Origin: Sandaracinus amylolyticus
Lineage (GTDB): Bacteria; Myxococcota_A; Polyangia; Polyangiales; Sandaracinaceae
Assembly: GCF_021631985.1 (NCBI RefSeq)
Contig: NZ_CP070225.1
Location: 434,001 to 498,000 of the forward strand
Direction: 5' to 3'
Length of the DNA stretch: 64,000 nucleotides
Shown here: positions 17,682-25,839 of the stretch, one piece after another
Position numbering within the stretch: position 1 is the first letter of the stretch
Layout of the letters: every line of letters starts with the position of its first letter
Made by a program: the position numbers and the translations under genes
The notes under the pieces: generated by a model
The model's input: only the letters and a program-made list of their open reading frames with translations
The model's database searches: none
What the model was told of the DNA's origin: nothing

Positions 17682-18959
17682 CTACTGGCTGGGCCAAGCG
17701 CACGCGGTGCGGGCGATCGCGATCTGCGCGAGCAGCGCGGTCCAGTCGGTCGCCGCGCTCTCGGCCGTCGGCGCGCTGCGCCGCGACAAGCGTGTCGCCA
17801 CGCCGCGCGAGTTGCGCGCCCACTCCTCGGCGAGCGGCTCCAGCGCTTCGGCGTCGGCCTCGAGGCTGCGGCTCCTGCGCACCGCGTCGCGCCCACCGCT
17901 CTCGTCCATCGACTCCGCGACCTCGTCGAAGTAGCTCGCGAGCCGCGCGAGCCCTGCGACCCGCACGAGCCGGATCTCCGCTTGCGCCCGCGCGCTCCGA
18001 CAGCGCGCCTCGTCGGTCCCGATCCGCGCCGCGACCACGTCGAGCGCGGCACTGATCGCCGCGAGATCGGCGAGCACCGTCGGCTCCCAGCGCCACGCCA
18101 CGCCCTCGAGCCGCTGTCCGCCCGCGATGCGGATCGCGTCGGCGCGCGCCGGATCCACCGGCTCCACGAGCTCGGTGATCCGCCGCAGGATCGCGGCGCG
18201 CTGGCGCTCGGTCTCGCGGATCGTCTCGGGGTCGGGCTGGGGCTCTCCGGTGTCCTGGGCGAACGAGAAGTACGACGACTGGAGCTCTCGCCATGCGCTC
18301 ACCACCCACGCGACGTCGCGCCGCTGCGAGCGCTCGAGCGCGACGGGATCGACCACCACCGGCGCGGCGGCTGCGGGTAGCGTGCCGACCGCGACGCGCG
18401 GCATGCGCGTGCCGGGCGCCATCGACGGTGCACGCCCGAGGATCTGGAGCTCCGAGACACACGTCTCGCGCCAGTCCGCACGCGTGCCCGGCGTGAGCTC
18501 GACGATCTCGATGCGCCACACGCCGCCCGCGCCGCGCACCGGGATCGTGACGAGCTGCGGGCGCGTGTTCGCGACCGCGAAGCTGCCCACCTCGACGCCC
18601 TCGCGCAGGACGCGGATGCGCGCGACGCGGTGGTTGCCGGTGAACAGATCGGTGGTGCCGCCGGGACGGGCGAAGCCTGGGACGATCGCGATGCCCGTGA
18701 CCTCGGCGTCGGCAGGGACGCGTGCTTCGATCCACGCGCCGACGAGATCGCCGGTGCGCGAGTTCCACGCGGTCGTCGGATCGCCGTCGACGAGACGCTC
18801 CACCTGCGCGCGTTGATCGCGATACGCCGACGACACTGCGAGCTCGGTGCCCACCGCGTGGAGCAGATCGACCTGCGCCGTCTGCGCCGATGCGGTGCTC
18901 GTCACCGCGAGCACCACGCAGAGCCCCAGCCACCCTCGAGCCACGTCGTTCCGCTGCAT
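17682..18959 (-). CDS. Exported protein with a discoidin-like (NADase-type glycan-binding) domain, 425 aa
   Basis: A Sec signal peptide (LGLCVVLAVTSTASA, cut before QTAQ) leads to an N-terminal domain (about residues 35-185) with the pattern of F5/8C or NADase-type glycan-binding modules: QVERLVDGDPTTAWNS, WIEARVPADAEVTGIAI, RIRVLREGVEVG, WRIEIVELTPG. The C-terminal 230 residues are helical and charged, without a known motif. A periplasmic or surface location is expected. The start is supported by the TAGACT hexamer 6 bases upstream. The stop codon directly abuts the stop of the convergent lipoprotein gene. Confidence 0.75.
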   Translation of the reverse strand: MQRNDVARGWLGLCVVLAVTSTASAQTAQVDLLHAVGTELAVSSAYRDQRAQVERLVDGDPTTAWNSRTGDLVGAWIEARVPADAEVTGIAIVPGFARPGGTTDLFTGNHRVARIRVLREGVEVGSFAVANTRPQLVTIPVRGAGGVWRIEIVELTPGTRADWRETCVSELQILGRAPSMAPGTRMPRVAVGTLPAAAAPVVVDPVALERSQRRDVAWVVSAWRELQSSYFSFAQDTGEPQPDPETIRETERQRAAILRRITELVEPVDPARADAIRIAGGQRLEGVAWRWEPTVLADLAAISAALDVVAARIGTDEARCRSARAQAEIRLVRVAGLARLASYFDEVAESMDESGGRDAVRRSRSLEADAEALEPLAEEWARNSRGVATRLSRRSAPTAESAATDWTALLAQIAIARTACAWPSQ

Positions 18960-18965
18960 GCGCGC

Positions 18966-18971
18966 AGTCTA
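18966..18971 (-). promoter_or_regulatory. -10-like hexamer TAGACT, 6 bases before the ATG
   Basis: Read on the minus strand, TAGACT is followed by GCGCGC and then the ATG at 18959. There is no Shine-Dalgarno sequence, which suggests a leaderless transcript. Confidence 0.5.
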
Positions 18972-19019
18972 CGGCGACGCGTGCTCCGTTCTCTCGCCCG
19001 GCGCATATGGATCGTCGGG

Positions 19020-19291
19020 ATGAGCAAGCTCCGCATCGACGTGGACGAGGCGCGCTGTGGCCCGCCGAGCGAACGCCAGGTGCTGCGCGGAGAGCGTGTC
19101 CGTCTCGTCGAGCGCGACCCGACCGACGAGCAGCGCGCTCACGCGGCTGCTCGGTCAGAGCGGCGGCGTCGCGGTGGTGACCGCATTCGACTTCGAAGGG
19201 CCGCCCGACGACGCGCATCGTGCTGCGGCGATCGTTCCAGCCGACCGGCGCGCCGCACATCGTCGCGATGACCGCATCCTCCACCGACTAG
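19020..19291 (+). pseudogene. Small gene broken by two apparent frameshifts
   Basis: An ATG behind GTCGGG starts MSKLRIDVDEARCGPPSERQ and reads sensibly to about 19130. The coding-like signal then moves to a second frame (ALTRLLGQSGGVAVVTAFDF, about 19136-19198) and to a third (RPTTRIVLRRSFQPTG, to the TAG at 19291). Joined, the three parts would give a protein of about 90 residues. Each single frame soon turns into Arg/Ala-rich text, so two one-base changes or sequencing errors are likely. No family was recognised. It occupies most of the 358 bases between two minus-strand genes. Confidence 0.4.
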
Positions 19292-19317
19292 GCGCGCCCG
19301 GCAGTCGGCCGCCACGC

Positions 19318-20724
19318 TCATGCGAGGAGCGTCTCCAGCTCCCAGATCTGACCGCCGCTCCACGTCGCGAGCGCGATCCGCGTCGAGTCCGCCGAGAACG
19401 ATGTGCGCCCCGACGCGTACTCCATCTCGATGCTGGTCCCGCGCGACAGGTCCGCCGATGCGCTCACGCGGAACCCGTTCCCCAGGGTGACCACGCACCA
19501 CCGAGCGTCCGGCGAGTACGTCACCTGACGCGCATCGAGCTCGTGGCGATCCGAGAGCGCGCCGGTCGCGAGATCGAGGCGCGCGACCCAGCCGTGTCCG
19601 CACGCGAGCGCGCCGCCGTGTCCGCTCGGATCGAGCGCGACGTCGTCGATCCGCTGCCCGAGCGTGACGCTTCGAATCGGCTCGAGCTCCGGCGAGAGGA
19701 ACACCAGCTCGATGCGCTCGGCGCGATGGCTGACGAGCGCCACGATCCCGCCATCCTGCGCGCGCTCCACGACCTTCACCATCGCGCCCGGCGTCTGCCT
19801 GCGCGCGCGCTCGCGTCCGGTCGCGACGTCCCACGCATGGACGCCGCCCTCCCAGTCGCCTGCGTACAGCACGGTGCCGTCCGCCGAGAACACCGGCGCC
19901 GTGCCCTCGCTCGTGACGCGAATCACGCGCGCGCGTGCGCCGCTCTGCGCATCGCAGATCGCGATACGGCCCGACGTGCTCGCTGCGGCGATCCACCGAG
20001 AGTCGGGGGACCACCGGACGTGCGCCGTGTTCGCGAGGATCTCGCACTTCGAGAGGACCTCGCGCGTCGCGACGTCGGTGATGGCGCCGCCGGTCGCCGC
20101 GACGACGCGCATTCCGTCGGGCGAGAGGTCGAGCTCGTGCGCCCGTCGCAGCTCGAGCAGCGGCGCGCGCGTCGTCGCGGGCACCGCCTCCGTCCGCTCA
20201 GGGTCGCGTGGCCAGCTCCCCGGCCGCGCTTCGTTCCCGCTCGGGTCCGAGGTGAGCAACGACTCGTGCAGCCCGCAGAGCTCGCCGGGCTCGAACGTCT
20301 GCTCGCGGAGGATCACGCGGAGCGCATCGAGCGCCGCGAGACCCTCCCGCGTCATGATCGTCGCGAGCTGCGCGCCGGTCACACCCGCGTCGTGCAGGCG
20401 CATCGTCGCCGTGTTCGCGTCGCCGAACGGCTCGTCCGGCCGAAGCACGCGCGGACGCGCGTCGAGCGCCTCCGCGCGGTAGGTGACGAGCTGCGTCCAC
20501 CGCCGATCGCCCTTGCGCCGCGCGAGCCACCTCGCGATCGGCACGCCCTCTTCGTCGAACGCCGCGCACCACGAGAAGACCGCGTCGTAGCGCGCGAGGC
20601 GCGCGACGTGCCGGAGATCCAGCGCGTCGATCGGGCCGTGGGTCCCGGGCTCGATCTCGATGACCTCCGGGACCGTGTCGATCACGTCGGTCCAGAGTCG
20701 CTCCAGCAGGTCGTCCTGGGTCAC
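19318..20724 (-). CDS. WD40-like propeller protein, 468 aa
   Basis: The N-terminal 150 residues are a helical domain without known motif (TQDDLLERLWTDVIDTVPEV). From about residue 170 onward, repeats of the WD40/PD40 kind are seen: HELDLSPDGMRVVAATGG, HVRWSPDSRWIAAASTSG, PVFSADGTVLYAGDWEGG, TYSPDARWCVVTLGNG, TSFSADSTRIALATWSGG. They should form a seven-blade propeller. No signal peptide is visible, so it is probably cytoplasmic. The GTG at 20724 was selected because it overlaps, as GTGA, the end of a very short ORF and lies 38 bases after the methyltransferase stop; the frame is open further upstream, but that part is antisense-like. It is probably in one operon with the methyltransferase. 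Confidence 0.7.
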   Translation of the reverse strand: MTQDDLLERLWTDVIDTVPEVIEIEPGTHGPIDALDLRHVARLARYDAVFSWCAAFDEEGVPIARWLARRKGDRRWTQLVTYRAEALDARPRVLRPDEPFGDANTATMRLHDAGVTGAQLATIMTREGLAALDALRVILREQTFEPGELCGLHESLLTSDPSGNEARPGSWPRDPERTEAVPATTRAPLLELRRAHELDLSPDGMRVVAATGGAITDVATREVLSKCEILANTAHVRWSPDSRWIAAASTSGRIAICDAQSGARARVIRVTSEGTAPVFSADGTVLYAGDWEGGVHAWDVATGRERARRQTPGAMVKVVERAQDGGIVALVSHRAERIELVFLSPELEPIRSVTLGQRIDDVALDPSGHGGALACGHGWVARLDLATGALSDRHELDARQVTYSPDARWCVVTLGNGFRVSASADLSRGTSIEMEYASGRTSFSADSTRIALATWSGGQIWELETLLA

Positions 20725-20762
20725 GTGCCGAGGGTGATCGACATCGCGATGAGCGCCAGCCC

Positions 20763-21461
20763 TCACGGTCGCGACAGCTCGTACACCGCGATCGTCCGCG
20801 TCCCGCTCTCGACCGCGATCGACCACTTCGCCAGGCCCACGCGCCATCCGTCGGCGGCCATCGCCTCCAGCACCGGAAGGCTCTGGGCGCGGAACGGATC
20901 CGAGAAGAGCACCACGCCGCCCGGCGCGAGGTGGGCCTCGCAGATCGCGCGGAGCCGCTCGTGCATCGTCGTCGCGTAGAGCACGTCGCTGCCGAGGATG
21001 ACGTCGAAGGGCGCGTCGCTCGTGAACGTCTCCCAGTCCGCGCTCCGCACCTCGATGCCCTTCACGCGGTTGCGCTCGGCGTTCATCGCGCAGACGTGCA
21101 GCGCGACGTCGTCGCGATCGGTCTGCAGCACCCGCGCACCGAGCGACGCCGCGACGATCCCCGGGACCCCGGTGCCCGCGCCGAGCTCGAGCACGCGCTT
21201 GCCCGGCAGCTCGTTCGCGCGGGTGAGCACGTCGTGCGCGAGCGCGATCGACGCCGGCCACAACATCACGCCGTAGGGCAGGCGATCACGCTCCCGCCCG
21301 AGGAAGCGCTGCTCGTCGTCGATCGTGACGACCGCGCCGGTGTGGAGGAAGGACCACGCGCGATCCCCCAGCGCGAGCCGGTACTCGTGGAGCGGGATCT
21401 CGCCGATCGAAGTGCGGAGCGGAGGCAGGGTCACGCCGAGGTCATACCAAGAAGTCGTCAC
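20763..21461 (-). CDS. Class I SAM-dependent methyltransferase (METTL21/NNT1-like)
   Basis: A 232-residue cytoplasmic enzyme. Motif I is VLELGAGTGVPGI, preceded by LPYGVMLWPASIALA, which is the typical approach of the METTL21/lysine-methyltransferase group (PF10294). DVILGSDVLYATTMHE corresponds to the post-motif I/II region with the acidic pocket. Such enzymes methylate lysine side chains of proteins; the target here is unknown. The gene is divergent from the lipoprotein gene at 21497, leaving only 35 bases between the starts. The WD40-like gene follows 38 bases downstream. Confidence 0.82.
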   Translation of the reverse strand: MTTSWYDLGVTLPPLRTSIGEIPLHEYRLALGDRAWSFLHTGAVVTIDDEQRFLGRERDRLPYGVMLWPASIALAHDVLTRANELPGKRVLELGAGTGVPGIVAASLGARVLQTDRDDVALHVCAMNAERNRVKGIEVRSADWETFTSDAPFDVILGSDVLYATTMHERLRAICEAHLAPGGVVLFSDPFRAQSLPVLEAMAADGWRVGLAKWSIAVESGTRTIAVYELSRP

Positions 21462-21482
21462 GAGCCGCTTGCATCGGTCGGG

Positions 21483-21488
21483 TAGAAT
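21483..21488 (+). promoter_or_regulatory. -10-like hexamer TAGAAT, 8 bases before the ATG
   Basis: TAGAAT is close to the sigma-70 consensus and ends 8 bases before the ATG at 21497. The transcript would have a leader of at most 2 bases. Confidence 0.5.
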
Positions 21489-21496
21489 CCCCGGAG

Positions 21497-22414
21497 ATGG
21501 TCGGAGCGCCGTGGTTCCGTGGTTGGCACTGCGCGAGCGTGATGTTGGCGGTTCTCGCTGTTGGCTGCGGGCAGCTCGGCTACCAGCCGCGCGACGAAGA
21601 ATGCACGCCGGACCTCGCGCTCGTGGGCCCGGTGCCGGGCATCAACTCGGTCGGATTCGACGACTGGGCGCCCTTCGTGACCAACGACGGGCTCGAGATC
21701 TACTTCGCGTCGTGGCGCGCGGGCGGGCCGGGCACCTCGGACCTCTGGGTCGCGCGGCGGCCCGACGTGCAGTCGGCGTTCGGCGCGCCCCAGGTCGTCG
21801 TGGGCGTCAACGACGCCGACTTCCAGACCGCGCCCGCGCTGGGCCCCGACGGGACGCTCTACTTCCTCGCGCACTCGCCGCACGTCACGAGCGAGCTCGA
21901 CGTGTGGACCGCGCGCCGCAGCGAAGGCTCCGCGTTCGTCACGCCCGACTCGCTCGGTGACCTCAGCGCGAACGGCGACGAGATGGACGTCGAGCTCTCG
22001 CGCGACGGGCTCACCGCGTACGTCGCGAGCTCGCGCGACGGCGGCGAGAGCGTGGACCTGTGGACGACGACGAGGCCCGCGCTCGACGAGCCGTTCGTCC
22101 CGCTCGTGCGGATCGAGGGGCTCGACACGCCGCACGCGGAGAGCTCGATGACGATCTCGCCCGACGGCCTCGAGCTCGTGTTCGCGTCGGATCGTCCCGG
22201 CGGGGTCGGAGGGCTCGACCTCTGGGTCGCGCGCCGCACCAGCGTCGACGCAGCGTTCGGCGAGCCGGTGAACCTCACCGCGCTCAACTCGGCGAGCGAC
22301 GACTCGAAGCCGTCGTTCTCTCCCGACGGCGCGACGCTCTACTTCAACTACGCAGCGGACGAAGACGGCGGCGACGACGCCGACATCTGGACCGCGACCC
22401 GCTGCCCGCGCTGA
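21497..22414 (+). CDS. PD40 beta-propeller lipoprotein, 305 aa
   Basis: The N-terminus ASVMLAVLAVGCGQLG has a lipobox (AVGC), so the mature protein is lipid-anchored. The rest is built of WD40-like PD40 repeats: NDGLEIYFASWRAGG, PDGTLYFLAHSP, RDGLTAYVASSRDGG, PDGLELVFASDRPGG, PDGATLYFNYAA, each followed by a DLWVARR/DIWTATR type strand. This fold occurs in TolB and in many myxobacterial surface lipoproteins, where it acts as a binding platform. No catalytic residues are apparent. The start is supported by the TAGAAT hexamer. Confidence 0.82.
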   Translation: MVGAPWFRGWHCASVMLAVLAVGCGQLGYQPRDEECTPDLALVGPVPGINSVGFDDWAPFVTNDGLEIYFASWRAGGPGTSDLWVARRPDVQSAFGAPQVVVGVNDADFQTAPALGPDGTLYFLAHSPHVTSELDVWTARRSEGSAFVTPDSLGDLSANGDEMDVELSRDGLTAYVASSRDGGESVDLWTTTRPALDEPFVPLVRIEGLDTPHAESSMTISPDGLELVFASDRPGGVGGLDLWVARRTSVDAAFGEPVNLTALNSASDDSKPSFSPDGATLYFNYAADEDGGDDADIWTATRCPR

Positions 22415-22460
22415 CGCGGTCGACAGCAGCGCGGCGCGTGGGTGGACGGCGAAGGGGTCG

Positions 22461-22713
22461 CGCGCGTCGAGCGACATCGGACGCGCGCCGGATCGCGCGG
22501 AGGCCGCGACGCAGTTCGCGCTCCGCTGGGCGTTGCTCCGCCGCACGCCGATCCGGCTGCGCGAGCTCCGCGAGAAGGCCGACGCGGACGCTCCTCGCGC
22601 TGCACCTCGCGGGCGCCGCGCAGATGACCGGACACCCGACCGTCGTGGCCACCCTCGCGTCGGCGCTCGGCCTGGACCCGGCGCCGGGCGCGGAGCCGGC
22701 CGGCAGCGCCTGA
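22461..22713 (+). pseudogene. Gene remnant with a one-base frameshift near 22588
   Basis: From 22467 one frame reads SSDIGRAPDRAEAATQFALR and continues plausibly to about 22587. The next frame then gives TLLALHLAGAAQMTGH and a clean end at the TGA of 22713. Both halves have coding-like composition, while each frame alone becomes Arg-rich beyond the junction. No good start codon is present. The family is not recognised. It explains about half of the 528 bases between the two lipoprotein genes. Confidence 0.4.
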
Positions 22714-22942
22714 GGCCCTCGTTCGTCGGGCCCGCTCGTCAGCGCCGGCGGCGCTGACGCCGCCATGGTTCGCGCGCACGAGCGCGCGCTCGCGGAGGTT
22801 CGCGATCACGGCTCGCAGGATCTCGCGACTCGCAGCAATTCGCGACCCGAGATCGCGTGATCTGCCCGCGATTCATGGCGATTCACGCGGGGCACGAAGG
22901 GTGCTCTACGGCGCCTCGTCCGCTCTTCGACGAGGAGGATCG
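22714..22942 (+). other. Upstream region with short imperfect GCGAT-type repeats
   Basis: Between the remnant and the next lipoprotein gene there is no convincing ORF. From 22795 to 22890 several related words occur (TTCGCGATCACG, TCTCGCGACTCGCAG, ATTCGCGACCC, GAGATCGCGTGAT, GCGATTCATGGCGATTCACG). They could be operator half-sites or remains of a decayed sequence. A GAGGAGGATCG ribosome-binding site precedes the ATG at 22943. Confidence 0.35.
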
Positions 22943-24943
22943 ATGATGCGTGCTCGCTCGTTCGTCTTCTGGTCCGCGCTCGCTGCGCTCACCGCGTGCA
23001 CGCCGGCGCCAGCCGATCCAACCCCCGACCTCGACGCGGGCTCCGGCACGCCGGACTCCGGGCTCGATCCCGAGCCCGCCGATTGTGTCGAGCCCGACGT
23101 CGGCACCGTCGACGAGGACGTGAGCGAGCCCGACGACTCCGCGCTCGTTCGTCGCGTGCACGAGCTCGCGCGCGCCGGTCAGTCGATCGCGACGAGCGCG
23201 TTCCCCCGCGAGACCGCGGTGCGCATCGCGATCGACATCGACGAGGGCGCGATCCGGACCACCGCCGACGGCTCGACCTACGCCGAGCTCGACATCGACG
23301 GAACGACCGTCCACGTCGTCAACTCGGGCAGCCCGACGGCGCGCCCGACGCCCTCCGATCTCGCGCTCCACATCGGTTCGCGCGAGCTGCTCGGCGCCTC
23401 GATCGTCGCGTCGTTCACCGAGACCACGCGCGGCTTCGAGCTGAGCCTGTCGTCGATCGACGCGAGCGGCGCGCCCGCGCGCCCCGTCGGGCCGCCCTCG
23501 CGCACCCTGCCGCCGGGCTGCCTCACCACCGCGTTCCAGGGCCTCGCGCCGCAGATCCCGCGCGACATGCCGCCGATCCGGCTGCCGGTGCTCACCGGCT
23601 GCGAGGACCTCACGCGCTGCTCGCAGATCCGCGCCGCGTGGGCCCGCGCGCACATCGAGACGTTCTGGGCGTACCTGCTGGTCGAGTGGCTCGAGACGCG
23701 CTCGTTCGCCGATCGCGAGTTCGCGTGGGGCGCGCAGGGCCGCGACGTGCACGGCGAGCTCACCGCCCCGACCGTCGCGCCCGAGTGGTGGTACGGCGAG
23801 TACGACACCGGTCGCTTCGAGCGCGTGCACGAGGGCGTCGAGGACGTGTGGCGGGTCTTCCGCACGATGAAGCACGGCCGCCAGACGGTGCGGCTCTACT
23901 GCCCGCCGGCCGGCGAGACCAACGTGTGCAACATCGGCTCGCCGCCCTCCGCGCATCACTTCGATCGCGGCGAGCTCAACATCTGCACGCGCTTCTTCAC
24001 CGAGCACGACGCCGACAGCCGCATCCGCCTGATGATCCACGAGCCGCTCCACTGGATGTTCGTCGGCGGCGTCGCGCTCCTCGATACCCACACCCACGGC
24101 CACGGATCGAACTGCCTCACCGACGTCGCGGAGCCGCAGCCGATCTACGGCGCCGAGGCGGCGCACGAGCTCGCGACGTACGTCGCGCTGAACGGCAACG
24201 ACTGCCTCCACCGCGACATCGCCTCGCGCGCCGTCGACGTGTACGCGCAGATGATCCACCACTTCGGCCGCGCGGTGCGCACCCGCGAGATGGTGCGCTG
24301 GCCGTCGAGCGGCGATCCGCCGCCCGCGCCCTGCGACGTCGCCGGTGAAGAGGGCTGCATCTGCGATCAGGTGCCGAGCACCGGCGCGCCCGACGGAGAC
24401 TATCTGCCGACGCAGTTCTGTCCCGATCACGAGGGCGAGATGACGTGCGTGACGACGACGTTCAGCGCGAGCACGACCGTCGGCGTGTGCACCCGCTGCC
24501 AGCCCGCCGGAGACGGCGGCAACAACCGCCCCGCCGGCTGCGAGTGCGAGAGCGACGAGCAGTGCGCCATCGGCCTCAGCTGCTACGGCGCCGACACCCA
24601 GGGCGGCGGCGGCCTCGGCCACTGCTACCGCGACGATCGCGGCCCGCCCGACTTCGCGTGCGTCGCGGACTGCCGGCGCCTCTTCAACGACCCCCAGGCG
24701 GTCTGCATCCACGACTACCCGGGTGGCGCGCGCTGCTTCGAGCTCGCGTGCGACGACCCCGACGCGTTCGCGCCCTGCTACGAGAACGGCACCGGCGTGT
24801 GCCGCACCGCGTGCGACCCCGAGGGGAACGACTGCGAGACCGGCTGCGGGAGCGAGTGCGTGACCGACGCCCAGTGCGACGAGCGCGGCTACCCCGCGGG
24901 GTACTCGTGCGTCGGCGCCGTGTGCACGTTCACCGGCACCTGA
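22943..24943 (+). CDS. Lipoprotein with an HExxH zincin-like motif and a Cys-rich C-terminus, 666 aa
   Basis: The signal MMRARSFVFWSALAALTAC has the lipobox LTAC (Cys19). A Pro/Asp linker follows. The central part carries HEPLH at residues 366-370 (RLMIHEPLHWMF), the zinc-binding motif of metallopeptidases, with a His-rich stretch shortly after it (DTHTHGHGSNC) that might give another ligand. The last 220 residues hold many Cys pairs (CVTTTFSASTTVGVCTRC, CECESDEQCAIGLSC, CDPEGNDCETGCGSEC) like Dickkopf/MYXO-type disulfide modules. A secreted, lipid-anchored protease is therefore plausible but unproven. The ribosome-binding site GAGGAGG lies 5 bases before the double ATG. A perfect hairpin follows the stop. 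Confidence 0.8.
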   Translation: MMRARSFVFWSALAALTACTPAPADPTPDLDAGSGTPDSGLDPEPADCVEPDVGTVDEDVSEPDDSALVRRVHELARAGQSIATSAFPRETAVRIAIDIDEGAIRTTADGSTYAELDIDGTTVHVVNSGSPTARPTPSDLALHIGSRELLGASIVASFTETTRGFELSLSSIDASGAPARPVGPPSRTLPPGCLTTAFQGLAPQIPRDMPPIRLPVLTGCEDLTRCSQIRAAWARAHIETFWAYLLVEWLETRSFADREFAWGAQGRDVHGELTAPTVAPEWWYGEYDTGRFERVHEGVEDVWRVFRTMKHGRQTVRLYCPPAGETNVCNIGSPPSAHHFDRGELNICTRFFTEHDADSRIRLMIHEPLHWMFVGGVALLDTHTHGHGSNCLTDVAEPQPIYGAEAAHELATYVALNGNDCLHRDIASRAVDVYAQMIHHFGRAVRTREMVRWPSSGDPPPAPCDVAGEEGCICDQVPSTGAPDGDYLPTQFCPDHEGEMTCVTTTFSASTTVGVCTRCQPAGDGGNNRPAGCECESDEQCAIGLSCYGADTQGGGGLGHCYRDDRGPPDFACVADCRRLFNDPQAVCIHDYPGGARCFELACDDPDAFAPCYENGTGVCRTACDPEGNDCETGCGSECVTDAQCDERGYPAGYSCVGAVCTFTGT

Positions 24944-24965
24944 TCTCGCGAGGCCGAGAGGTCAT

Positions 24966-25001
24966 GCGCGCCACGGGATCGACTCCGATCCCGTGGCGCG
25001 C
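24966..25001 (+). terminator. Perfect 16-bp hairpin after the HExxH lipoprotein gene
   Basis: GCGCGCCACGGGATCG, a 4-base loop (ACTC), then the exact reverse complement. It starts 22 bases after the stop codon. No T run follows, but the stem is very stable and well placed for a terminator. Confidence 0.65.
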
Positions 25002-25111
25002 GACGTCTCGCGCGAGCGTCTCGGGGACCTCGCGAGCCTCCGTCGAGCGAGCTGCGAAGCATCCGTAAGTGGCGCGGCGTGCGGGGCGCGACAGTGTAGG
25101 TCGGGAGCTCC

Positions 25112-25435
25112 ATGGACCTGAGCCCGTTCGAGACCTTCACGTTCGTCGTCGCCGGGATCTCGATGCTCCTGGCGCTCGTCCTGCTCGCGATGGGCGCGAC
25201 GCTCGTGCGCTCGGTGAGCGCGAGCGCCGGGTACGCGGTCGCCGCGGCGGGCGGCGTGCGCGCCTTCGTCGCGTTCTGCGGCGACGTCGTGATCTACCGC
25301 GCGCGCCTCCAGGACGACGCGCCCGCCGAGGCGCTCGGGTCCGCGAGCTCGTGCCTGCACGCCGTGGGGCACGCGGCGTTCTGGGGCCTCCTGATGTTCG
25401 CGGCGGTGACCGTCGCCCGGGAGGCGCGCCGATGA
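25112..25435 (+). CDS. Small hypothetical membrane protein, 107 aa
   Basis: Three hydrophobic stretches are seen: FTFVVAGISMLLALVLLAMG, AGYAVAAAGGVRAFVAFCG and VGHAAFWGLLMFAAVTVA, ending with AREARR on the cytoplasmic side. No family was recognised. A GGGAG sequence lies 6 bases before the ATG. Its stop overlaps the start of the next gene (ATGA), which also encodes a small membrane protein, so the two probably form one complex. Confidence 0.6.
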   Translation: MDLSPFETFTFVVAGISMLLALVLLAMGATLVRSVSASAGYAVAAAGGVRAFVAFCGDVVIYRARLQDDAPAEALGSASSCLHAVGHAAFWGLLMFAAVTVAREARR

Positions 25436-25773
25436 GCTGGGTCCTCTTCGCCACCTATCATCTCGTGTCGCTCGCGGTGATCGTCGGCGCGCTGACGCAG
25501 GTCCGCCCCACGCTGCCCCGCACCGGATACGCGCTCGCATCGGCGGCCGCGGTCGGGCTGGTGTCCGCGTTCTGCCGTCGCGCGGTCTCGTCGATCGACC
25601 ACGACACGATCTTCCAGGCGCTCGAGGCGCACATGCTCGCGATCTCGTTCCAGCTCGTGCTCGAGCGCGTCCTCGTCGGCGTGCTCGCGATCGCCGCGGT
25701 CGCGCTGATGGTGCGCGAGGCGAAGCGCGCTCGCGGAGCGCGAGAGGGCACGGTCGATCGTCCCGGCGTCTGA
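25432..25773 (+). CDS. Small hypothetical membrane protein, 113 aa
   Basis: Begins at an ATG that overlaps the stop of the preceding gene by ATGA. Three hydrophobic stretches are seen (VLFATYHLVSLAVIVGALTQV, GYALASAAAVGLVSAF and LVGVLAIAAVALMV) with a basic C-terminal tail (REAKRARGARE). It is similar in size and layout to its neighbour; both might derive from one duplicated gene, although sequence similarity is low by eye. Function unknown. Confidence 0.6.
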   Translation: MSWVLFATYHLVSLAVIVGALTQVRPTLPRTGYALASAAAVGLVSAFCRRAVSSIDHDTIFQALEAHMLAISFQLVLERVLVGVLAIAAVALMVREAKRARGAREGTVDRPGV

Positions 25774-25839
25774 CCCGGAGCCTCGTTCGCTCGCCGCGCC
25801 CGCATCGGAGCTCGGCGGGCCACCGCGTCGCGATCGCGG

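Noticed and set aside
24966-25001. Possible attachment site or transposon end
   Set aside because: The perfect hairpin stands alone right after a gene, without a partner copy or recombinase gene, so a terminator is simpler.
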